Shown here in pieces: positions 32,501 to 40,443 of a DNA stretch of 64,000 nt (positions are counted from its first letter, which is position 1; each line of letters begins with the position of its first letter). The translations under genes and the position numbers were made by a program. The notes beneath the pieces were generated by a model that was not told the DNA's origin, made no database searches, and saw only the letters and a list, made by a program, of their open reading frames with translations. This DNA is from Ornithinimicrobium murale (GTDB lineage: Bacteria > Actinomycetota > Actinomycetes > Actinomycetales > Dermatophilaceae), in assembly GCF_003352835.1 (NCBI RefSeq), contig NZ_QLVD01000028.1, positions 1-64,000 on the forward strand, in the 5' to 3' direction.

Positions 32501-35055
32501 GTGACCGTGCCCTCGACGAAGCCGCTGACCGGGTAGGAGAACCGGATCTGGTCGTCGTTGGACAGGGCCTCCTCACGGAAGGAGTACTGCAGGCCCAGGG
32601 TGCCGTCGGCGCTCTCGATGCCGATCGAGGAGGTGCTGCCCAGCTCCATCGGGTCCTCGGGGTCGAGGTTGCGGTAGGCGAAGGTGATCGTGTCGTCCTC
32701 CCAGAACGTCACCTCGAAGTCGACCGGAGCGGCGTCGTCGTAGTTGCCGATCATGTTGCGGTACTCCACGACCAGGCCGCGGTGGGGGGCCTCACCGATG
32801 ACGGTGCTGAACACCCCGCCGCCCTCGGCCGGCTTGGCCGCACGCCAGAACGGGTAGACCGCGGCGTTGGCGCCAAAGGCGGAGGGAATCCTGGACGGGA
32901 AGGCCTGAGCGTTCTCCTCCAGGAAGTTCACGTGGCCGTTCACCGAGACATAGGCGTGCTCGCTGTAGGTCTGGCCGTAGTAGGTGATCGGGAACGGGAG
33001 GTCGATGGTGGTCGTCGGGTTGTCCGGGGACAGCCCGAGCGCCTGGTCCCCCTCGACGTATGCCGCGGGCTCCAGGGCGCAGGAGTAGCCGTAACCGTCG
33101 GCGGTGCGCACCAGAGCGAAGTCCACCGTGGTGGCCTCCTCGATGGTGACCGCCGTGGTCTGTGGCTCGGTGCAGTGGAGCAGGGCCGCGGTCACGTCGT
33201 AGTCGCCCGTAGGCACCTCGAAGGTGTAGGCACCGTTGGTGTCGGTCTGGGCCGGCTCCAGCGGTGTGCCGGGCAGCTCCACGGTCGCGCCGTAGACCGG
33301 CTCGCCGGTCTCGGCATCGGTGATGGTGCCGGTCAGCGGGTGGGTGTCCAGGACCTCCAGGGACAGGCTGGTCGTGGTGGTCTCCTCGCTGACCAGCGTC
33401 ACGGTCGTGGACTCGGGGGAGTAGCCGAACGCGGACGCGCTGACCTCCCACTGCCCCTCGGCCAGCACCATGGAGAAGGCGCCGGCGGTGTCGGTCGTGG
33501 CGGTGCGCACCTGGTCGTCCTGGGTGACGCGGAGCGCCGCGCCCTCGAGGGGGTCACCGGCCGAGTCGGTCACCGTGCCGGTGAGCGTGCCACCGACGGG
33601 GCTGGCCTCGAGCAGGGCCAGGGCGTCCAGGCGGCCCTCGCCGTAGACGTTGTTGTTCTCCGGGGTGCCGCCGCACTGGTCGTCGGCGGTGTCGATCGCC
33701 GTGCCGTCCAGCAGCGCGCGGGTGGCCTCGATGTCGCCGACCAGGGCCGGGGCGCCGGCCCACAGCAGGGCGATGGCGCCGGAGACGTGCGGGGCGGCCA
33801 TCGAGGTGCCGGAGCCGATGGCGTAGCCGCCGCCGGGGAAGGAGGAGCGCACCTCGACGCCGGGGGCGCTGATGTCGGGCTTGATGCTGCCGTCCTGGCC
33901 CGGCCCGCGGGAGGAGAACTCACCGATCAGGTTGTCGACGTCGTGTGCGCCGACCGAGTAGCTCAGGGTGCGGCTGCCCGGGCTCCCGCTGGTCTCGCAG
34001 TCCGGCCCGGAGTTGCCGTTGGACCAGACCGCAAAGATGCCGGCGTCCATCCAGGCCTGCTGGATCTCTGGCATGAACGGGTCGTTGGAGGGCAGCTCAC
34101 TGCCCCAGGAGTTGTTGATGATGTGCGGTCGCTTGGCGGGGTCGGGGTCCTGGCCGTTGGCCTTGGTCGGGGCGAGCATCCACTCGGCCGAGCCGATCAG
34201 GGCCGAGTCGCTGGGGCAGCAGCCGTTGGCGGCGATCCAGGTGGCGCCGGGGGCGACCCCGATGTGGTCCTCGCCGTCGGCGCCGACCATGCTGCCCATC
34301 GTGTGGGTGCCGTGGCCCTCCCGGTCGCAGGGGGTGTCGCCGCAGTAGCCGGTGGCGTCATACCAGTTGTAGTCGTGGTCGACGGTGCCGTCGGACTGGT
34401 AGCCGCGGTAGTGCTCCGTCAGCGCGGGGTGCGCGTAGTCGACGCCGGTGTCGATGCTGGCGACGGTGATGCCCTCGCCGGTCACGCCGAACTGGTCCCA
34501 GACGTCATCGGCGTTGATGTTGGCCACGCCCCACTCGATCTGCCGCGCGGCAGCCTCGGCGTCGGCCTCCCGCGTGACCGGGTCGGGCTCGGTGTAGCTC
34601 GTGGGCGCGATGATCGACTCGACGGCGGGCAGGTCCGCCAGGTCGGTCGCCAGGTCGGCGCTGCCGTCGCTGACGAAGATGGCGTTGACCAACCAGTGCG
34701 CCTCGTGGTCGACGCCACGCTCGTCAAGGATGTCGCGCAGCGGCCGCTGGCTCCGCTCAGCGTGGTCCCGCAGGGTCTCGTAGACGTAGGTGCCGCGCTC
34801 CTCCCAGTCGGCCATGTCCCGGGCTGCGCTGGTGTCCGGTGCCTCGCCCAGCCGCACCCAGTAGCCCGTGGTCCCGTCCTCGTCGAGGGCCTGCATCACG
34901 GCGGCCTCGATCTTGGGCTCGGTCGTCGGGGCATCGGGGTCGGGCGGTGGCGCGGCCATCGCCGTCGGTGCGGTGACGAGGAGGCTCGCGACGAGGGCGA
35001 TCAGCGCCCAGAACGTGGCGAGACCTCGGACGGACAACGGACTCCTGCTGGACAT
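29542..35055 (-). CDS. Giant secreted S8 subtilase with multidomain C-terminus
   Basis: This protein of about 1837 residues has a signal peptide (about 1-35, ending AMAA), a prodomain (about 45-160) and a subtilisin domain with triad Asp202 (IDTGVD), His248 (GHGTH) and Ser418 (GTSMAAPH). Behind it lie alternating carboxypeptidase-regulatory-like beta domains and two NIDO-like domains, each with a VYP(F/Y)W ... EYRN ... FAYRNLD pattern. A propeller-like region with Asp-rich repeats follows, then a C-terminal malectin domain (SVNVGGQQFVDILGDTW opening). These look like adhesion or polymer-binding modules. It is probably a surface or extracellular protease. An alternative start is 35085; neither has a strong ribosome-binding site, but 35055 places the signal peptide normally. 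Confidence 0.9.
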   Translation of the reverse strand: MSSRSPLSVRGLATFWALIALVASLLVTAPTAMAAPPPDPDAPTTEPKIEAAVMQALDEDGTTGYWVRLGEAPDTSAARDMADWEERGTYVYETLRDHAERSQRPLRDILDERGVDHEAHWLVNAIFVSDGSADLATDLADLPAVESIIAPTSYTEPDPVTREADAEAAARQIEWGVANINADDVWDQFGVTGEGITVASIDTGVDYAHPALTEHYRGYQSDGTVDHDYNWYDATGYCGDTPCDREGHGTHTMGSMVGADGEDHIGVAPGATWIAANGCCPSDSALIGSAEWMLAPTKANGQDPDPAKRPHIINNSWGSELPSNDPFMPEIQQAWMDAGIFAVWSNGNSGPDCETSGSPGSRTLSYSVGAHDVDNLIGEFSSRGPGQDGSIKPDISAPGVEVRSSFPGGGYAIGSGTSMAAPHVSGAIALLWAGAPALVGDIEATRALLDGTAIDTADDQCGGTPENNNVYGEGRLDALALLEASPVGGTLTGTVTDSAGDPLEGAALRVTQDDQVRTATTDTAGAFSMVLAEGQWEVSASAFGYSPESTTVTLVSEETTTTSLSLEVLDTHPLTGTITDAETGEPVYGATVELPGTPLEPAQTDTNGAYTFEVPTGDYDVTAALLHCTEPQTTAVTIEEATTVDFALVRTADGYGYSCALEPAAYVEGDQALGLSPDNPTTTIDLPFPITYYGQTYSEHAYVSVNGHVNFLEENAQAFPSRIPSAFGANAAVYPFWRAAKPAEGGGVFSTVIGEAPHRGLVVEYRNMIGNYDDAAPVDFEVTFWEDDTITFAYRNLDPEDPMELGSTSSIGIESADGTLGLQYSFREEALSNDDQIRFSYPVSGFVEGTVTSAADGQPIEGATVQARDSEGEVLRTQTTPADGAYRTELPVGEWELVTSAFGFVTATQVVTITEGSSATEPIVLEVKATHPISGTVTAGGEPVDGATVLVEGAPLPEVTTDADGHYTIPDVPVDTYTVTAELPHCTTPLSTEVTVEGPLTQDFDLEQVTDEFGYTCEVQAADYVEVDNPVELSGDDATTSVDLPFPVTLYGVGYSRVHLGTNGEISFLGPRTWFNSELPYQLAPNAGVYPYWSNLEIQEHGGVFTGVIGEAPNRGFVIEYRNVNLWYGEGTFDFEAIMWENGEITFAYRNLDGEPYGHEVGMGATVGLENADGTVAFEYSHSERSLSNDRQIHFSLPANDSVTGTVTDANDGEGVADAWVVITDADGTEVRRSRTGADGSYRALLFPGTYTVTASRFDYGTSQEQVTVAGDGGVVSLDHDLVTATLTADSAYSDIVVAQEGTATRELTISNSGSADLEWEIGEIVGGELSTETEPTSTPMVQHQPAARNETTQEYAEGHDSLARTTEGLAPARRSLATAPAEATGEVVSEWPTTDVALPYGLGTTAESLWVSDIQPVENREFLLDGTPTGTVLDAGWVDSWNADLTTDAQGNMCQVNVGGDNGIYCWDTETGEVAYSLSALPWSGVSQRGLAYDAAEDIFYIGGWNEGVVWAVAGTSFETPGATLSHCSTADRAIAGLGFDPLSRTLWVSTNSETDTIYQVDPTTCAPISAIAGPGTSQFGGAGLEVGASGDLWAVDQVDGVVRRIATGGPSVGDVPWLSLEGTTGTLAPGESATVGFTVDAAGLEPGTYEASVLVSGDAGRASHTVVPVTLTVSDYLQSVNVGGQQFVDILGDTWQTDQEHADGSWGHLGKSTAKSTKRAIEGTEDDALFQNRRDGGFSYQFDEAPAGSYAVDLGFATFQPNDKPGKQVFDVLVNGSVVLDDHDVVASAGSLTADLQSVTIEHEGGPLVIELVGVTGPRPMLNTLRVAHVDGFTE

Positions 35056-35260
35056 CACAAACCTGACTTCCGGGGGTGTGAACATGCGTGGCTCAGCGCC
35101 GTGGGGGCGCCACGCTCATGGGGTGGGTGTTCGGGCATGCTGCCCGCCAACCTCCTGGGAACACTCGCAGCCACTCCGGGCAGGGTCAATAGAATCGGCT
35201 GGCGAGTTCCTGGCAGGTGTCGGGAAAGTGACACGCCCAACGAGCCCCGAGGAGGCCACC
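35056..35260. promoter_or_regulatory. Divergent promoter region, subtilase / TrmB-LuxR regulator
   Basis: This 205-base region separates the subtilase from the regulator. A possible -10 TAGAAT for the regulator lies at 35190-35195, without a clear -35. The small dyad CGTGG/CCACG near 35119-35134 may be an operator. The regulator could control the divergent peptidase, which is an inference from layout. Confidence 0.35.
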
Positions 35261-36244
35261 ATGTTGGAGCCGATCGGACTGTCCACCGCCGAGGAGTCGG
35301 TCTATGACGCCTTGGTCCGCAGAGCGCAGGCCGACACCGCCGAGCTCGCGGAGGATGCCCGGGAGTCGCCGGAGACCACGCGGCGCGCGTTGCGCCGGCT
35401 GGTGGACCTGGGGCTGGCCACCCGCGGCGGTGGCCGGCCGGTCCGTTATCTGGCGGCGCCACCCGACACCGCCATCGAGACGCTGCTGCGGGACCGCGAG
35501 GACGGGATCCGCTCCGTGCGCCAGCAGGTCCACTCGCTGATGGAGAGCTATCGCGCGGGCACCCGGTTCAACTATCCAACCGACCTGATCGAGGTCATCG
35601 TCGGACGGCAGGAGCTCGGGCAGCGCTGGGAGCAGATGCAGCGCAGCGCCCGGGTGCAGGTGCGCGGCTTCGACGCGCCGCCCTACTCCGCGCCGCAGGG
35701 TCGCCGGGAGAGCAACCCGGTCGAGCTGGATCTGCTGGCCCGCGGTGTGCAGTATCGCGTCGTCTATGACAAGCAGGCGATCGTGCTGCCGGGGTGGCTC
35801 GACGACGTGACCATGGGGATGAAGCAGGGGGAGCAGGCGCGGATCTCACTGCATGTGCCGGTGAAGCTCGCGATCGCCGACGACCGGATGGCGATCATCC
35901 CGCTGCTGCGCACCGGTGACGATGCGGTGACCGCGTCCTACCTGATCCATCCCTCACCGCTGCTCGAGGCGCTCGCCGCCCTGTTCGAGTCGGTGTGGGA
36001 GAGCTCGGTCCCCGTCCGCCAGGCGATGAAGGGCACCCCCGTCGTCCCCGACGACGCGCTCTCCGACGACGAGGCAGAACTGCTGACGCTGCTGGCCGCC
36101 GGGCTCACCGACGCCGCCGTCGGACGGTCGATGCAGTGGAGTGAGCGCACGGTGCAGCGTCACGTGCAGCGACTCATGGCCCGACTGGGCGTGCAGACCC
36201 GGTTCCAGGTCGGGCTGGAGGCGAACCGCCGTGGCTGGATCTAG
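35261..36244 (+). CDS. TrmB-type regulator with LuxR-like C-terminal helix-turn-helix
   Basis: This 327-residue protein starts with a TrmB-like winged helix (about 1-60, LSTAEESVYDALV ... ETTRRALRRLVDLGLA). A central region of about 180 residues probably binds a ligand. A LuxR-like helix-turn-helix closes the protein, ending VGRSMQWSERTVQRHVQRLMARLG. Two DNA-binding modules in one chain are seen in an actinobacterial group of regulators, but the effector is unknown. The ATG at 35261 follows GAGGAGG. The gene is divergent from the subtilase and convergent with the prion-like membrane protein gene. Confidence 0.83.
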   Translation: MLEPIGLSTAEESVYDALVRRAQADTAELAEDARESPETTRRALRRLVDLGLATRGGGRPVRYLAAPPDTAIETLLRDREDGIRSVRQQVHSLMESYRAGTRFNYPTDLIEVIVGRQELGQRWEQMQRSARVQVRGFDAPPYSAPQGRRESNPVELDLLARGVQYRVVYDKQAIVLPGWLDDVTMGMKQGEQARISLHVPVKLAIADDRMAIIPLLRTGDDAVTASYLIHPSPLLEALAALFESVWESSVPVRQAMKGTPVVPDDALSDDEAELLTLLAAGLTDAAVGRSMQWSERTVQRHVQRLMARLGVQTRFQVGLEANRRGWI

Positions 36245-36261
36245 CCGCTGACCCCTCGGCT

Positions 36262-36303
36262 TCGACCGTGCCTCTTCGGCCCCGGGAGGGTAGGCACGGT
36301 CGA
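36262..36303. terminator. Bidirectional terminator hairpin
   Basis: A perfect 12-bp stem (36262-36273 with 36292-36303, 18-base loop) separates the convergent regulator and prion-like protein genes. Confidence 0.75.
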
Positions 36304-36313
36304 GATCGCGGCG

Positions 36314-37741
36314 TCAGTCCTGCGAGCGCGGCGGCGGGGGCGGCGGGAACTGCTGGGTGTTGTCGGTCTCCTCGACAGACGCCTCGCTGTCACGCTGCTG
36401 GTCACCGGCGTCCTGCTGGTCGCTCGTGCCCTGCTGGGGGGCATCGCCTTCCGCAGGCTGGACAGGCTGCGTGGCGTCGGCCGGCTCGGGGCTCCACGCC
36501 GTGGCACCAGAGTGCTCGGTCGCAGGGTGCTGACGCTCGCCATAGGGGTAGGCCTGCGGTTCGCCGCCGCCCTGACCCGGCTCGCCGGAGCCGTAGGGCT
36601 GTTGACCGTACGGCTGCTGGTCCTGCTGCTGACCATAGGGCTGTTGGCCGTAGCCGCCCTGGTCCTGCTGCTGACCATACGACTGCTGGCCGTAGCCGCC
36701 CTGCGCCTGGCCGGGCTGCGCGTAGGGCTGCTGACCATAGGACTGCTGGCCGTAGCCGCCCTGGCCCTGCTGCTGGCCATACTGCTGCTCACCGCCGTAG
36801 CCACCAGCGGGCGGGTAGGCCTGCGTCTGGTCACCGCCGTAGCCACCGCCGGGCGGGTAGGCCTGCGTCTGGTCACCGCCGTAGCCACCGCCGGGCGGGT
36901 AGGCCTGCGTCTGGTCGGCGCCATAACCCTGCTGGCCGTAACCCTGCTGCGGGTAGCCCTGCTGGTCATGCCCCTGGCCGGGCGCGTTGTAGCCCTGCGG
37001 GGCATATCCCTGCGGCGACTGACCCTGGTCCTGCGGGGCATAGCCGCCGGCAGCCGGGTATCCCTGCTGCGGCGCATAAGGGTCGTGCGCATAGGGAGAC
37101 TGCGCATTCGGAGGCTGACCATAGGGAGACTGGCCGGGGGAGGACTGGTGCGTGTCGGCATACGGCCCGGGCTGGTAACCACCGACGGGGACGTCGGTGT
37201 GCGAGCTGTACTGGTAGGGGGTGTCGGCGGTCTTGGGAGTCCTGCGGCGGGTGAGCAGCGCGCCCAGGCCGAGCAGCACCGCCAGGGCCAGGAGACCGGC
37301 GCCGATGTAGAGACCGAGCTCGCCGATGATGCCCGGGGCGGTGGTGCGCGCGGCGTTGGGGCCGACGAAGACCGCCTCCTCGGTGCCCTCGCAGGAGACC
37401 GGATAGCTGCCGGGGTCCAGGTCGCTGGGCGTGCGCGCGATCTCGAAGAACTCGCGGTTGCTGACCTCGACGGAGTAGGTGGAGGTCGGGCGCTCCATCG
37501 TGGCCTCACCCGCCTGGCAGACCACGTCGCCGCGCACGTCCTCCTCGGCCCACAGGGACATCCCGGAGTCGGGGATGCGCACCGACTGGCCCGCGTTGAT
37601 GCCGGTCATGTTGGGCGTGGCCGTGTTGAGCACCCCGAACAACCCGAGGCCGACCAGGACCAGGCCAGCAACGCCCAGCAGGGCCGCCAGAGCCCCCAGC
37701 GCCTTGGACGGGCCGCCTGACTTCTTCTCCCCATCAACCAT
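36314..37741 (-). CDS. Membrane protein with Gly/Tyr/Gln-rich prion-like cytoplasmic tail
   Basis: This 475-residue protein has two membrane helices (about 15-38 and 140-165) around an exported domain of about 100 residues with three cysteines. A cytoplasmic tail of about 300 residues is extremely low in complexity. The tail is built from YGQQ, GGYGQQ and QGY units and includes a 14-residue repeat beginning [14 protein letters not shown] in three copies. It strongly resembles the low-complexity domains of RNA-binding proteins such as FUS in composition. The exported domain is unfamiliar to me. The tail could phase-separate or scaffold a partner; the sequence cannot show this. The gene follows a convergent terminator and is divergent from the EcsC gene. 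Confidence 0.75.
   Translation of the reverse strand: MVDGEKKSGGPSKALGALAALLGVAGLVLVGLGLFGVLNTATPNMTGINAGQSVRIPDSGMSLWAEEDVRGDVVCQAGEATMERPTSTYSVEVSNREFFEIARTPSDLDPGSYPVSCEGTEEAVFVGPNAARTTAPGIIGELGLYIGAGLLALAVLLGLGALLTRRRTPKTADTPYQYSSHTDVPVGGYQPGPYADTHQSSPGQSPYGQPPNAQSPYAHDPYAPQQGYPAAGGYAPQDQGQSPQGYAPQGYNAPGQGHDQQGYPQQGYGQQGYGADQTQAYPPGGGYGGDQTQAYPPGGGYGGDQTQAYPPAGGYGGEQQYGQQQGQGGYGQQSYGQQPYAQPGQAQGGYGQQSYGQQQDQGGYGQQPYGQQQDQQPYGQQPYGSGEPGQGGGEPQAYPYGERQHPATEHSGATAWSPEPADATQPVQPAEGDAPQQGTSDQQDAGDQQRDSEASVEETDNTQQFPPPPPPRSQD
36791..36938. repeat. 42-bp in-frame tandem repeat encoding Gly/Tyr/Gln units
   Basis: Units begin at 36813, 36855 and 36897 with a 42-bp period, giving the 14-residue repeats in the prion-like tail. 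Further short repeats lie on both sides. Confidence 0.85.
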
Positions 37742-37856
37742 GGGGCGGAATCTATCGCACACGGCCGACGGTTCGAAGTGTGGTGCTGGCCGGTCCGGTG
37801 GCAGGATGGCGCAGAAGCGTCGCGTGCGAGCTGCGGCCGAGACGAGGGGAGAAGCC

Positions 37857-38555
37857 GTGGGTCTGTTTGGGATCGGCCAGGACAAGGAGCCCGAGGCCGC
37901 CGAGGCGGTGGCCGAAGCCGGCATCGGTGCCAAGACGGCCAACGCCCTGGTGGGCAAGCTGATGGACGTCGGCATCGACGGGCTCGGGCCGCTGGACTCC
38001 GTGGCCGAGATCGTCGAGAACGCGCTGGCCGAGAAGAAGGGTGATGCCGAGAAGGCGATCACCGACATCGTCCGCTCCCACATCAAGCTGGGGGCCGCTG
38101 GTGGTTTCGTCACCGGCATCGGTGGCTTCGTCACCATGGTCGCCTCGATGCCCGCCAACATCGCCGGCTTCTATGTGCTGGCCACCCGCATGGTCGGCAG
38201 CATCGCCCAGATCCGCGGTTATGACCTGACCCGGCCCGAGGTGCGCACCGCCGTGCTGCTGACCCTGGTCGGCGCCGACAGCCAGGACCTGCTGGCCAAG
38301 GCCGGTGTCGCCGGCGGCGGCAAGCTTGCCTCCGTGGCCATGCAGCGACTGCCCAAGGCCGCGGTGATGGTCATCAACAAGGGCGTCGGGTTCAAGCTGG
38401 CCACCCAGTTGGGCAGCAAGTCGCTGAGCCGCCTGGGTCGCTTCGTGCCGGTCGTCGGTGGCGGCATCGGCGCGGGGATCGACGGCTTCCTGATGAACCG
38501 GATCGCCGACCACGCACGTGAGGAGTTCCCGCCCCGGGCACTGCCCCGTCCCTGA
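37857..38555 (+). CDS. EcsC family protein
   Basis: This 232-residue protein belongs to the EcsC family. The N-terminus is acidic ([17 protein letters not shown]), and hydrophobic segments near residues 80-115 and 190-215 suggest membrane contact. The segment [19 protein letters not shown] is characteristic. EcsC in Bacillus is encoded with the EcsAB transporter; no such transporter is adjacent here, so its role is unknown. The GTG at 37857 follows AGGGGAG and is preferred to the ATG at 37806. It is divergent from the prion-like protein gene. Confidence 0.8.
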   Translation: MGLFGIGQDKEPEAAEAVAEAGIGAKTANALVGKLMDVGIDGLGPLDSVAEIVENALAEKKGDAEKAITDIVRSHIKLGAAGGFVTGIGGFVTMVASMPANIAGFYVLATRMVGSIAQIRGYDLTRPEVRTAVLLTLVGADSQDLLAKAGVAGGGKLASVAMQRLPKAAVMVINKGVGFKLATQLGSKSLSRLGRFVPVVGGGIGAGIDGFLMNRIADHAREEFPPRALPRP

Positions 38556-38647
38556 GAAGTTGCACCCAGGGTCCGGGACCGTCCGGGGTTGTCCACAGAT
38601 CGCGGATGACCTCGCGCGCCCTGTGCCTGACGCCGGAGCGTGGGGCC

Positions 38648-39829
38648 ATGACGACCTCACAGATCCGAGTCCGCGGCGTCGAAGAGCTGATCGCGACGGT
38701 GCCCCTGCAGCTGGGCTATCAGCCCGAGGACAGCCTGGTGCTGGTCCTGCTGGGGCAGCCGGAGAGTCACCCCGGAGCGGCCCGGGCCGCTGGGCCGGTT
38801 CTGCTGATGGCCCGCATGGACCTGCCGCACGACCTCGGCGGCTACGAGGACGTGCTGGCTGACGTCGGCCGGTGCCTGCGCCAGCAGCGGACCCGGCAGC
38901 CTGCCCTGGTCGACGTGCTGGCCTTCGAGGACGACACGGACAGCACCGAGGTGCTGCGCGCGGTCGCCCGCCTCTGCGCGGAGGAAGAGGTGCCCGTGCA
39001 CCACGCGGTGCGGGTGCACGAGGGTCGCTGGCAGCAGCTCGAGCCGGATGGCACCTCGTCCGTATGGTGTGTGGTCCCCTCCCTCGAGGCCGTCCCCTGT
39101 GCCGCCGACCTGGTTCTGGCGGGGGCGCAGATCGGCCCCGGCCGCGCGGAGCTGGCCCGGCGGATCCGGGAGGGTGACGCCGAACGCAGGGCCGAGCTCG
39201 CGGCGGAGGTGGAGGACTATCTGGACCGCTTCCTGCAGGCGGTGCCGCCCGAGGCGGAGGAGGTGCCGCCTGATGGGGAGGAGGTGCCGCCCGAGGGGGA
39301 GGAAGTGCCGCCCGAGGGGGAGGTCGTGCAGGACCTGGTCCGGCTCCAGGCCCGGTTCCTGGAGCGCGGTGCCCTGGCCTGGCGCCGGATCCTGGACACC
39401 ACGGTCGGCGGACCGGAGGTGGCCGACCTGCCGCCGGCGGTGCTGGCGCAGGGGCTCGTGCTGCTGTGGCACCGCGAGTTCCGGGACGGCGTGATCACCT
39501 GGTCGGTGCCCGGCGTCCTAGGTCCCGGCATGCTGCCCCGGGAGGTCAGCGACCCGCTCGTCCGGCACCTGGAGCTGGCGCGGCTGGGCAACCGGCGGCT
39601 TCTGGACCGGCTGGTCTCCCTGTGCTCCCTGGTGCCCGATGAGTTGGCGGCGCCGCTGCTGACGGTCACGGCGCAGACCGCGTGGGCGCTGAACAGCGGC
39701 ACGGTGGCGAACCTGGCGATCGAGCGGGCGCTGGAGCTGGAGCCGGACTACTACCTGGCCGGGCTGACCGACATGTTGCTGCAGAACGCCGTCCCACCTC
39801 CCCGCGGGCCGTTCGTGTCCTCGGCGTAG
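38648..39829 (+). CDS. DUF4192 family protein
   Basis: This 393-residue protein matches DUF4192, an actinobacterial family with a Gln-Pro-Glu-Asp start region (QLGYQPEDSLVLVLL) and a conserved C-terminal block ending in LEPDYYLAGLTDMLL. Function is unknown. In the middle (about residues 199-226) an in-frame 21-bp repeat encodes four EVPP(E/D)xE units, expected to be a flexible linker. The ATG at 38648 gives the family N-terminus. A lone TTGTCCACA motif at 38589-38597 lies upstream. Confidence 0.8.
   Translation: MTTSQIRVRGVEELIATVPLQLGYQPEDSLVLVLLGQPESHPGAARAAGPVLLMARMDLPHDLGGYEDVLADVGRCLRQQRTRQPALVDVLAFEDDTDSTEVLRAVARLCAEEEVPVHHAVRVHEGRWQQLEPDGTSSVWCVVPSLEAVPCAADLVLAGAQIGPGRAELARRIREGDAERRAELAAEVEDYLDRFLQAVPPEAEEVPPDGEEVPPEGEEVPPEGEVVQDLVRLQARFLERGALAWRRILDTTVGGPEVADLPPAVLAQGLVLLWHREFRDGVITWSVPGVLGPGMLPREVSDPLVRHLELARLGNRRLLDRLVSLCSLVPDELAAPLLTVTAQTAWALNSGTVANLAIERALELEPDYYLAGLTDMLLQNAVPPPRGPFVSSA
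39242..39325 (+). repeat. Four 21-bp tandem repeats inside the DUF4192 gene
   Basis: Units at 39242-39262, 39263-39283, 39284-39304 and 39305-39325 encode near-identical VPPEGEE-like heptads. Confidence 0.9.
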
Positions 39830-39895
39830 TCGCCCGTGCGTGCGTGTAACCTCCATGCGTGAGGTAAGGCCGCACCCTGACGAAAGAGGGATGAC

Positions 39896-40306
39896 ATGAC
39901 GATCATCGTTGGATATGTGCCCACCAAGGAAGGTCGCGCCGCCCTGCGCCGCGCAGCTCAGGAGGCGTCGCTGCGCCACCTCAAGCTCATCGTGGTCAAC
40001 TCCCACCGCGGAGGTCGTGACTTCGACGCCCGGGAGGCTCAGCGCTTCGAGACCGAGCTCTCGCGCGTGCAGGACCAGCTGGACGCCGAGGGCATCGAGC
40101 ACGAGGTGCGTGCCCTGGTGCGGGGCAACGAGCCCAGCGAGGACCTGATCGCCGTCGCTGAGGAGACCTCGGCCGACTTCATCGTGATCGGACTGCGCCG
40201 CCGCACGCCGGTCGGCAAGCTGATCCTGGGTTCCAACGCCCAGCGCATCCTGCTCGACGCGTCCTGCCCGGTGCTCGCGGTGAAGGCCGACGACTCCGAG
40301 GAGTGA
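39896..40306 (+). CDS. Universal stress protein (UspA family)
   Basis: This 136-residue protein has the Usp fold. It begins MTIIVGYVPTKEGRAAL and carries the ATP-binding signature G-x2-G-x9-G-S/T at VGKLILGSNAQRIL near residues 105-120. ATP-binding Usp proteins are induced under starvation or oxygen limitation. The ATG follows GAGGGATG. It stands alone between the DUF4192 gene and the redox two-component pair. Confidence 0.9.
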   Translation: MTIIVGYVPTKEGRAALRRAAQEASLRHLKLIVVNSHRGGRDFDAREAQRFETELSRVQDQLDAEGIEHEVRALVRGNEPSEDLIAVAEETSADFIVIGLRRRTPVGKLILGSNAQRILLDASCPVLAVKADDSEE

Positions 40307-40443
40307 GCCGGAGGGCCTGAGCTGACGGCATGACCAGAGGCGTGACTGGACGGCCCTGATCTGGGGCTATCGCGGGCACCACCTGCGGCTCTAGACTCAC
40401 GGGCGAGGCTCTTCCCTCCCCGTGACGTCGGAAGTTGTTGCCC

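Noticed and set aside
36512-37720. Plus-strand frame that looks like a multipass membrane protein
   Set aside because: It is the antisense of the YGQQ tail; repeated Gln/Tyr codons read backwards as Leu/Val/Ala. The minus-strand gene has a start, membrane helices and terminators that fit.
38589-38597. TTGTCCACA, a match to the actinobacterial DnaA box
   Set aside because: A single box without neighbours, dnaA or dnaN; not evidence of an origin.
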